Below are positions 54,201 through 64,000 of a DNA stretch of 64,000 nt, piece after piece. The notes beneath the pieces are model-generated. The model had not been told where the DNA came from. It did no database searches and was given only the letters and a program-made list of their open reading frames with translations. This stretch comes from Chionis minor (taxonomy: Eukaryota > Chordata > Aves > Charadriiformes > Chionididae). The position numbers and the translations under genes were made by a program. Every line of letters begins with the position of its first letter. Position 1 is the stretch's first letter. The DNA lies in assembly GCA_013398295.1 (NCBI GenBank), contig VZSF01003924.1, positions 310,001 through 374,000 on the forward strand, given 5' to 3'.

Positions 54201-57200
54201 CACGCAACCATGGATGCAAGAATGCTAGCAAAATGGCTTAGATAAGCAGAACTTCTTTCTATTAAGTAAATAACATAAAGACAAAATGAAAACAGTCCCA
54301 CTGAACAGCCTCCACACTGGGACACGTCCCAGTACAGATGCACCAGAACAATGAGGAAAGCAGTGGTGAACGGATCACACCTACACCCTGCTTTATTAAC
54401 TCAGTGTACCTCTTCTCAACCTAGAGTATGGTCTAAGCTAGTCTCAACCCTTTATTCTTCAGCCTCTCCAATAGATTTGAAATGAGAAAAAAAAAAACCC
54501 CAACAAAACAACACAGACAAGAAGCCTTGAAGGCATGAAAGTAATGGAGATATTATAACAGAGCTACTTAACAATATCCACATAGGCTTGTCTGATGCGA
54601 TAGAGTCCAGCGCTAAACCAGGACTACTGTAGGCACACAAGAAAAAGAAGTAATCATAACTCGAAGGCAGATTCCTATAGGAGGAGGTTAGCTTGTGACT
54701 CCCGTGTCTGGAAATATGTCACATCTCATTTTATGATATAACAGGATGCTTGGAAGAAACCCTTCAGCAGCAGGAATTCAAGGTGGGGCTGCACTTGACT
54801 TCCCTAGAGCCAAAAGCAAATGAACTGTGATCCAAGATCTGTCAATAGAACAGTATATTAATTTAATTATTTTTTAAATTATGAAATCATACATGGGACA
54901 GTATGTATGATCCAGGCTCCAGATCAAGTTAATTTCATTCATTACAGAGGCACATAGAGTTACTCAAACATTCAATTAAAATAACCTTACAGAACTGCAT
55001 TTAAATTGTATCATCACTCTGACGAAATCCAAAGCAAAACATAAAATAAAGGTCAAACTAGAGAACGCTGTGGAGCAAGTTAATACCCATGAAAAATGAG
55101 CACAAGAAAAACAAAACTATTCCCCAGTGAAAAATGGTAGCAGAGGATGTGAGAAGGGATGTTATTCCTCTCCTTTATTGCTGCTCATCTCACAGAAGAA
55201 AAGCCAGAGAAAAGGAACTTCAACATTTGTAATGGGAAAAGAAAAAGACAACTCCACCGTAGTACGCAACAAGGAAAGACAGAGTTAGAAAAGAAGGTGC
55301 ATAACCAAAATAGGGCCTCCCTGCTTGCACGTCTCTCGCAAGCCCAAGGACACAACCCTCCTGCTATAGGTGATTTTATTTTTTTCACTTTGTTCGACAG
55401 TTTCTTACAAGGAAATCATTTTGTAATTGACTTAAGGCAAGGATTCCTTCTTAAAAACAACCAGAAAAATCTTAATGCTTTGGTAATCCCTCTCTTAATC
55501 CTCTCTATACATACCATTGGAAAAGACTTCAAAAACTGATTAATCCAAAGATAATTATACTCAACTGTTCTCCAAAGAGGAATAAAAATGTATTGGAAGT
55601 CAGCTAATAGACATCTTCCTTAAAGAAATAAACTACTTAAATACTATTTCAAAATGCTTTCATACGGATCATATCAACAAAAGTTAATGAATCTCACCTA
55701 AAAATCTCTAGTAGATTCCTTTCCAAAGAAAGTTTTTCCTAATTTTGTAGAGTTTTTGCACACATTTGAGATGAGCCCGAGAAACTACCGATGCACTTAA
55801 TTATTTCTAATGCAGAAATGTTTAGATAGCATGCCTGTATCTGTGAAGAAAAGGGAACAGCCCTCCTTGTTTATACAGGAAAAACATTTAATATATTAGC
55901 CATAAATTAGCATAATGCTTTGAGTAGAAACCATGCAAAATCAACCTTGATAAAAATTGGAATTATTCAGAAATATATTAATTTTAGATCCTGACCTTCT
56001 GGCTACCACTGCAGCAGAATACAATTAAGACTCTTCTGAGGCTCCCACAATGTATATTCAAAGAGGTTTTTTATGACTGATACATGAAATGATACAAGGG
56101 AACTCTCTGAAGTACTGCACACTAACAAAACATTGAAAACCAGTATCTGCCATGTTTGCACACGAATATTCTGCATAAGCAAAGTCGAGCTAAACACACC
56201 ACTAGGGTAATTTTATTTACAGGTGATGAATTTGGACAAACATTATTGGCCCTACATTAAAAAATATGACAGAATTGCAGGAGTCTGTTAACAAGGTAAT
56301 GCTTCAGAATCAAGTTTTACCTTTAGTGAGGACAGAGTGTATTTTAAAGACTCATTAAAACACTAGTTTCAGAAACGCAGGTGGAGTTTTGATAGTTATC
56401 CACTACTTGAGGTGTATCCTAGTACAGTGGGAGCTGGGCTAGATTTCAGGGGTGCGTAGATATGCACCAATGCTGCTAAACATGCTGAGATTATTTTTTT
56501 CTTTTTAAAAAGACCAGGTCATTTTTATTTTAATAACTGAGTTACCCTATTGCCAAATACCCAGCAATGTTAATCACCCAGTGATAAACAATTGTGAACG
56601 GGCATTTAGGCTCTGTACAACCAACGGATGTACAACTCAAAGCAAGTATTTGTCAAGTCTCTGGCTTAGTATTTGCAATCATTTACCTGAGTTAAAATAG
56701 AGCCTTTCGATATTTGGGTTTTAAGGGTGTACTGACCAGGGCACTTAACGACAAGATGGTTTACCTGGGATTTGGCAAGCCCTCAGCAGCACCCTCCATA
56801 GCAAGGAGATGTTCCCTGCCAACGCTGAACAACACGGACAGCCCAGGCTAGGGAGCGCTCAGCTGCCCTGTTGGAGTGTTGCCACTTGCATTAATAATTA
56901 AATATTTATTCTAACACGATTCAGATGCTCAAATCCTAGATAACTGCACACTCCCTCAAGTTAGGAACCGTGTGCCTGTGTGCCTTGCTTATCCACTAAA
57001 TACGAAAGCTTAAGATCCTAGTAGGCAAGAGAAACTAACTATCCTGGATATCAGAGAAAACTTCAGTGAAAATATGTTCACCACTGTGACATTGTCCATT
57101 GGTTTGCACCTGGAATTTTATTTTTCCTAATCCCGAAGTAAGGAAGAATTAAAATCACAGTGTTTTTTAATTTTATTTTTACTGTTAAAAGAAAACAAAA

Positions 57201-57931
57201 CTCTTATAAAAACATATTTATAAAAAAAAAATTTCAATTTTCACAAAAAAATCACGAGAAAAATTATGTAACATTTTCTTAATACATTATGCCTCCAGTG
57301 ACCTTCAGCTGTGACGAAAACTGGCACCACTCGTTTTTTGATTACTAACACAAAGCTCCAGATTAAAGGTACTTCAATACTTCAAATATATTGTTAAAGG
57401 CAAAACTGTAAACAGCCTTAATTCACAACATTTTAAATGCAAAAGGTGACAATTCACACAATGGCACTGTAAGAAAGCAGTGGAAATAGCATACGGTGGT
57501 TTTGAATTACACCAGGACAGAGGCTGGCGTGTCCAAGCCAGTCTGAGTGGGAAGGAGATGGTTGTGAGATGCCCACCACCACCACACAAGAAGAGCACAA
57601 AGACAAACAAGAACAGAAAGGCTCTTCCTCACACGTGCCCGGCCGGGCAGAGGCCTCTCCAGGCACAGGTCCCTATGAGAGCCCGAGTGCAAAATGCTTT
57701 CACTGGAGACAGCGTAACACAACTGCCTTCAAAAAGCAGCATGATGATGGGGATGGTAAGAGGAGCTGCACGCAGCTAGAAACTGGCAGAAGAAATATTC
57801 TATGGGGTGACTCATGCTGATTCCAAGAGAAAACATTCTCCTCCACCGCTGCACCAGGCAGCTCAGGTCCGCAAACTGATTCCACTGCAAAATCCCCCAG
57901 TTCAAGCTATAAATGGATGCATTTGGCCAAT

Positions 57932-57990
57932 GCGCTCAGTACTAGACTTGCCACAGGTCACAGAGCTAGCTCTAAGTTACAGCTCTACAC
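57932..57990 (-). mobile_element. Possible MIR-core fragment
   Basis: CTTGCCACAGGTCACAGAGC followed by TAGCTCTAAGTTACAGCTC resembles the MIR reverse-complement core (CTTGCCCAAGGTCACACAGC...). Short and low confidence. Confidence 0.35.
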
Positions 57991-58174
57991 AGAAAAATAT
58001 TTAATTTCCAAAGCTTATACATAACCCTTCAAGAAAAGATACTACGACTGGACGACTGAATAACTCATTTTCTCTAGTGTAGTTCCTAGCACCCTAAAGA
58101 AGTTGGATTTTTTTGTTAGGTCTTCCAAAGAACTTCAAAACCCTGCCCACAATCTAAAGCAGGTGGAGTTGAGT

Positions 58175-58262
58175 CTTTGAAAGGTTAAAGGGCTTGCCTA
58201 AGATCTGTAAATAGCAAAGACCAATCTCCAAGCTCCATCTCTTCTCTTACTCCACTGTCATG
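58175..58262 (-). mobile_element. MIR SINE remnant
   Basis: GAAAGGTTAAAGGGCTTGCC, AAGATCTGTAAATAGCAAAG and CTCTTACTCCACTGTCATG follow the order of the MIR consensus reverse complement (GAGGTTAAGTGACTTGCCC ... through the CCACT end). Diverged, with no target duplication seen. Confidence 0.55.
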
Positions 58263-60767
58263 AATCACACACAGTCCTGCATCAGAGCTTTATCTCAAGG
58301 ATTACAGAAATTATTTTAAAAGACTGTATATGGAAAAATACATAAATCAAAAGTTCTGGCATGAATGCTAAATAATTTGATTTTAAGAAAAGTAGAGTTT
58401 CAGTTAAATTCTCAGCTCCAGTTATATTCTCTCCTCTAAAAATCAAGAAACTAATTTCAAAATAACGAAGATGAATAAACACTCTTTTCAGCAGAGCAGC
58501 AAATCAGGTAGATGGATATCTCAAAGATACAAGTTTCACATCTCATCGCTGCCTACAGCCCTCCAGTCTCAATCCTGACAACAGTCAATAGCTTTTATGA
58601 ATAAGGATGTTCTGGAAAAGATGCTGGACTATGTGGCTGGATAAACAAGCAGATAAGATAGTAGAGACATACAAAACATCAAACATCCCTTTACCACAGG
58701 TATCAGCCCGGAAGCTTGCAGTAATGTTTATGCAGATGAGAAAAAAGATCAAAAAGAAAGCTAAGCAAGTAGTTTGGTTCTATTATTTATTATAAGATTT
58801 TGGTTTTGTAAATATAAATCAAACACAAATGTACAGCACTGCCAAGGAAATAAATTATATTTCGTATCTATACATTAATATATTCCAGTAAACCAGACTA
58901 AGGAACAAAACTAGTCATAATTCAGTCAAGAATCTGTACAGAACCGTACAGATATTTGTACATATTTCTAGGGTATGTGAAGAACAAAACAAGTTTAAGC
59001 AATACACTTCTTCAAATCATATCAAAAGCAAAATGACTGCACACTCCTAAAGAAATGTTACTAATTCATCATTGTTACAGCTCAAGAAGTAGCCACATCA
59101 CAAATTCTTTCTCTCTCATGTAGTATCTTTGAATAGCTCAATCTGGAAAAAAAAAATAAATATCCAAAGTGTATTACAAAGAGACTGCATTTTTATAGCA
59201 AAGGAGGTAGCAGACGGTGAAACAAGCCAAAATATAATGGCATGAAGAATTATTTGCATTTTGCATTGGACTTATCATTTATATGATAAACACACACAAG
59301 TGTACAAAAAAATTGAGACAATTTTTTCTGTTGAGGGAAAAAAATCTGTTTGGTATCGGTAACACATAGACTATTTAGTGGTTCCAAAAGGGACTGAAGT
59401 AGACAGTAACAGCTAGAATGTAACGCATAGTACAAAATGCCTTCCTAACCATCCTGGGATGTTATAAGGTGCAGATCTACTTTAATTACAAATAGGGCAA
59501 AGACATTCAGACTCTTACACAACAAGCGTATTATCACTATGAAAATTTGCAAACAAAATTCAGCTTTGCCTTTCCTGGATCTCATCCAGGAGGAGTAGAG
59601 GACTTGATTTTTACTCTTGTAATTAAAAAAAAAGTTAGATTTCTCTTCTAGTCAATTAGATATTTTTCTGCAAATGTTTATTTAATTTAAAAAAAAAAAA
59701 AAGAACAAAGGAAACATTGGGGTACCTAATTTCCTTCAGGTAATTCATCATATTGATACAATTTTTGCACCCTTAATTCTAGGATGCCTCCAACATTCAT
59801 GACCCGCTCACTGCTGTTCTACTTAGCCATAGTATCTGAGTAGTTCTCTGGTGACTTCAGTTATTTTCCCACACCAAGAGCCCCTTCAGTTGTCCGGCTG
59901 ATTTGCTATAAATTTTCATGGATTATAGGCCACTACCCTGACATCCTCCTCATTCCTTGTTATGTCTCGTTTCCTGCAATCGTGGGAAAGGGATATGGGA
60001 CATTTCATCTGTGCCCTGCTTGATTTTCTTGGTGGTCCTTACTTCCTTTGATTTCCCATTTGCCAGTATCTCAAAAAGCCCAAAGATTTTCTAAAAAGCA
60101 GTACCAATGAATAGACTGCAAATATTTTTTAAAATCACCTCCAAAACGGCTTTGGAAGTTCACTGCGTATAGTGAACATGAAAATGCTAATTACAAGGAA
60201 TAAAAATGAGACTGACTTGTGTTTTAATTGGCCACAGCTAACAGCTAAAAGACAGCAAGCAACAGAAGTACATACTGGAAAGAAAATTTTATTATTTAAA
60301 AACGTAATACTTCCTTTTATTGGGAGTGTTTTAGCTGCTGTTTCAAGTAAGCTTCACAAAGAAAGTGTGAAAAATAATTATATTGTCTCAATTTATTCAA
60401 TTTTTTTAAAATATCACTATTTTTAATAATTTACAATCTTAGAGAAGGAAGTTTTCTTCTCAGTCTACTTTTCCTGTTGTTTTTCTTCAGAAAAGGAAAA
60501 GCTTCTGTAAAATCTGTGCAACCATTTTTCGAGAAAGAATTAAAAAAGACTGCCTGACCTGATAAGCAGGAAGAATCCCCTAAAAGTCTAAGAAATAGGA
60601 AAGCCGAGCTGCAGGAAGATTGCACTGACTATTTCGGTACTAAGTCTCCCGTCTCATGTGCCACTCCTATCTGTTTTAAGCAGAAATGACAATGCCTGGC
60701 CAGTTGCTGACAGCCAGCTCCAACCGTATAGCAAAGAAATTTGTTTAAGAAGACCTGTCCTGCAGGT

Positions 60768-60866
60768 ATGTCCAAGTTCAGTTCCTGACAGTGCTACAGA
60801 CTTGCTGTGACACCAGGAAAGTTTCTTAACCTCGGTTAAAAAAAGATATCATTATCTATATTCTTT
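60768..60866 (+). mobile_element. MIR SINE remnant
   Basis: CAAGTTCAGTTCCTGACAGT followed by CTTGCTGTGACACCAGGAAA and GTTTCTTAACCTCGG matches the MIR order (GGGTTCGAATCC...AGCTGTGTGACCTTGGGCAAGTTACTTAACCTC). Diverged ancient copy. Confidence 0.55.
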
Positions 60867-61877
60867 AGCAGTTCATAAATGGTCTTCATTTTTGTAAAAC
60901 GGAAAAAACCCTCACATACACATTCTGATTATAGTAGTCTCTAGTCATTCTTGAAAGATGGGTATTCAGATTCAAGAGTGAACACTGAAGAAGCCATTCC
61001 TGTTTAATTACGCTCAAGAAAAATCCAAAAGGCTGTTTCCAGGTGTAGGGCTCGTGTTTTATAGCACAAGCACCTTCTGTGCTGAAGTCTGAAAACTGAC
61101 AATTTCTGTAAAAACAACAACATTCAATTCTCTAAAAAGCTATGAGGGCAGTTCCAGATTTTATTGTAGTGTCGCTGATGACAACAGAATTCCTGATCAT
61201 GGCAAAAAGTAAAGAATGGGCTATAAGCAAATGTAAATTGAAATACATTTCAGTCTTCCCAGAGGAGAGACATTCACTCTGAACGAAGAAATAGTAACAG
61301 AGTACTGGTAAGAGAATTGCTGGCAAGATTTGTTGTCTCTTGGTGAAGATTTTAAGGAAGATTTTTCTCTTGAGGAAGATGATGCTACTTCTCATGACAT
61401 TCTTTCCTACGTTATTAGCAGTTTCTCAATTTCAAAATAACATTCATTTAGTTACTAAGTAGAAAGTTTGCTACCTTTAATGTACTACTTTCTTTAAAAC
61501 TAATCTGAAAACCATAGTAGTAAGCATTTTTCACGATTATTATAGTTTAAGCACAATTCCATTTCCTGATACTACAGGTGTACCATTTTTATAGAGCCAT
61601 TAAACAATTTAGCGTATTTAATCTGCTTGCCTTTTACTTTTGCATTTGCCCTCATTTTTATCAAACCCACTTCCTCTCCATCCAAAACCAACACGCACTA
61701 TTTCGTACTTCTAATTTTCTGCTCTTCCAGTCCTAAAAGTATTGGCATATTATCTTCATCTGCATCTGGTCTTAGAAGCACACTTGTCTTCAGAATAAAA
61801 TGGAGGTGTTTGCCTTAGCAAGCGTTCCCCTCTAATTTATACTCCAAATGCCTCATAACACAGCAAAGTGATGATAC

Positions 61878-61930
61878 TGCTGTTTTACAGGGAGGAAATC
61901 ACGCCGTAGAGAAGTATATTCAAAATCAAG
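61878..61930 (-). mobile_element. Possible MIR-core fragment
   Basis: TGTTTTACAGGGAGGAAATC followed by CCGTAGAGAAGTATATTC resembles the MIR TTTTACAGATGAGGAAAC...AGAGAAGTTAAG segment. Similarity is short, so this could be chance. Confidence 0.3.
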
Positions 61931-63424
61931 CACAAAAGTGAGACCGCATGACTGGTAAATCATTTCAGAAACCCAATGCGTTACTCTCACCCGCTCCATA
62001 CAGAACTGCTGCAGCCAGTGGTGGCCAGTGCACAGCTCCAGAATCACTCCTGGCTCAAAATATTTCAGGTGTGGTTCCCGTGAGGCTGCCAGCCATGTAC
62101 CTGGCAGCGGGGCCGTGCTGATGCAGCAGTGGCTGAATACATTCAAATTATTGGATTTGGAAGACACGAGTCAATAAGGGTTGCTGAAGCACACATCACT
62201 CTAGCACTCAACACTGAGACAAGTCCCAGCCAGTATTTCAGGAGACCACAGCTCTCCAACGCATACAGTATGGGGGTTTTGTCTTATTCAGGCAGGAATT
62301 TTAGCGTGTAATCCATAGGGTGAGTAAGTTTGGCCACACTTGCCCTATACAGGAAACACTGAAAAGCAGCCATGACACAACACGTGTCTAAAATAAGACA
62401 TCATGACAGGTTCTGCCATCTGAAATGCTCATGATTAGAAACAACAGCCTAGCTTCCAATCTGCATTTACTCAGCTTGGCTGTATAGTCAACCTCACGCC
62501 AGTATTGGTCTGTGGCTTAATTGGCTTTTTACTCTCTTCCATAGTCACCTCCTTCTAGACACATTTAGAGAAATCCCAAGAACCACAGGGATTGATCAAA
62601 GACACATCTACTGATCTCCTTGAGTATGACATGAAGCCACTCAAATACACGGGATAGTCATGGGCTAAAGATGGAGAAGGTAACACAGGTAACAGCATAG
62701 TTTCAGCCTCTCTGTTGGAACATTAGAGAAATGTCAACAACTAATTCACAACAAATCTAAACCCTAGCTTATTAATATAAGCAGACTCCCAATAAGAGTA
62801 ATAAAGATTAGCAAACAGACCTTGATGTTTCAACCAGTTGCCTTCCCATCCAACACACCTGTAAGGCCCACAAACATCAGTTAGTTCTCTAAATCAAGCT
62901 CTGACTAGAAGGACTGAGTATGCTATGGGGAATCTTGAGAATCTTTCATTTTGAAGACAACATGAAGTATCCTTTTTGTTGTGCCCAAGAGAAGGAACCC
63001 TAAGGAGAAATGTGGCTTAAGCCTGGGGGCTTGCAAGGTAGGTGTTGACTAATGGAATCCTTGGAGGGAATGGTCTCTAGGCTTTGGGATCAGGAATAAA
63101 CCTCATCTGAGCAAGTTACAGGAATTAATTTAAGGGACACAGACCATGTGCCTTTTCTCCTGCCTGAAAAGTTTGCTGTAATCCACTCTGATGGAGTGGA
63201 GAAAAGCAAACAAGCCAGACCAAGAGGTCCCGTAGTACCTACCGCACACACATCCAACATGGTCTAGTGTCCCTCCTCTACAGTCAATTTTGAGAAAGCA
63301 AGGAGAGAAGAGTGGTAAGTACTCTGTGGTGAGTAGAAGCTGGATAATGTTACTAGTGCTTTTTCCACAAGCTATCTTGTAGCCTTGAATGTTTTTATGC
63401 TCACAACACTTCGTAAGATTTATT

Positions 63425-63475
63425 TTTCCATGTTTTCATTTTACAGTTGGGGAATCAATACACAAAAAGCTGTGT
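63425..63475 (-). mobile_element. Possible MIR-core fragment
   Basis: TTTTCATTTTACAGTTGGGG and AATCAATACACAAAAAGCTG resemble the MIR segment CCCATTTTACAGATGAGGAAACTGAG. Short, with no extension recognised on either side. Confidence 0.35.
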
Positions 63476-64000
63476 TTAGAAGGCCCAGCGAAAGTACCCA
63501 ACTTCAGCATCACAATCACCAGGGCGTGCAATTTCAGAAGACTGACAAGTGGCTTTTAGCCTCTGCCCCCAGTGAAATCAAAATAATTACATCCAATCCA
63601 ACAACTAACACTATCCAGGCTATTCTGCTGTGAGTAGACCTGGGCATCTCCAGTTAGCTTACAGCTCGATGCATTATTTTGGTGACTTTATGCAAAACAG
63701 AAATAGTCCCCATCACAAATTTCTACTATAGACAAAAATAACATGAGCACATTCAGCTGCTTTTGCTTGTCACCCCTGGTGAACTTCATATGGCAACCAG
63801 ACCAAAAGCCCTCGCTGAGCCCCCGAAGCTGAATGTGAAACGGAAATATCACAAAAAACCACTGCCAGCATCCCAGAACATGACTCATGCTGCTTAAGTA
63901 CCAAATCATTACATTTAGAAGATTCTCGTCTGGATATTTTGCATGGATAGATCAAGCACTCTGAAACTACATTTGCTGGAGAAAGGAGACGGAGCGCCAG

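Larger units (their letters stand above)
35707..64000 (-). other. Upstream non-coding region of ZMYND11: probable 5'-UTR intron and/or 5' flank
   Basis: The start-codon exon is preceded by a splice acceptor rather than a promoter, so at least one non-coding first exon must lie upstream on the minus strand. I cannot place it from sequence alone. Within this 28 kb I see a GC/CpG-rich patch at 37.86-38.55 kb and several ancient MIR-like remnants between 57.9 and 63.5 kb, and no protein-coding exon. In mammals the first ZMYND11 intron is long, so the main promoter may be outside the window. Confidence 0.6.

Overview
This window looks like nuclear genomic DNA from a bird. Three 5'-truncated CR1 LINE tails are present, ending in the avian/reptilian 3' signature built from copies close to ATTCTRTGA. 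There is also a solo LTR of an avian ERV type, overall repeat density is low, and two exons encode a recognisable vertebrate protein with correct splice sites. There are no bacterial-style operons, CRISPR arrays, tRNAs or rRNAs that I can see.

The only gene I can support is the 5' (N-terminal) part of ZMYND11 (BS69), on the minus strand. The first coding exon (CDS 35687 down to 35572) encodes residues 1-38 plus two bases of codon 39. The second (15639 down to 15480) completes codon 39 and encodes residues 40-92. They are separated by a 19.9 kb phase-2 intron. The next exon, which should encode the PHD finger, was not found in 1-15479 and presumably lies beyond position 1. The region 35707-64000 lies upstream of the start-codon exon and is most simply a long 5'-UTR intron and/or 5' flank.

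Region by region: 1-15479 is intron, with a short CpG-rich island near 3.03-3.36 kb. 15480-15639 is an exon. 15640-35571 is intron and carries a MIR SINE remnant, T42, three CR1 fragments, a 48 bp tandem duplication, an ISRE-like site and a 354 bp solo LTR nested inside a CR1. 35572-35706 is the start-codon exon. 35707-64000 is non-coding, with a GC/CpG-rich patch at 37.86-38.55 kb that contains a YY1-type motif, plus several MIR-like remnants.

The CR1 copies and the LTR all lie on the plus strand, antisense to ZMYND11. Nearly all other open reading frames look like chance ORFs in AT-rich intronic DNA. I did not find a new multi-gene system. The items most worth a second look are regulatory: the two CpG-rich patches as alternative promoters, and the CpG-undepleted solo LTR.
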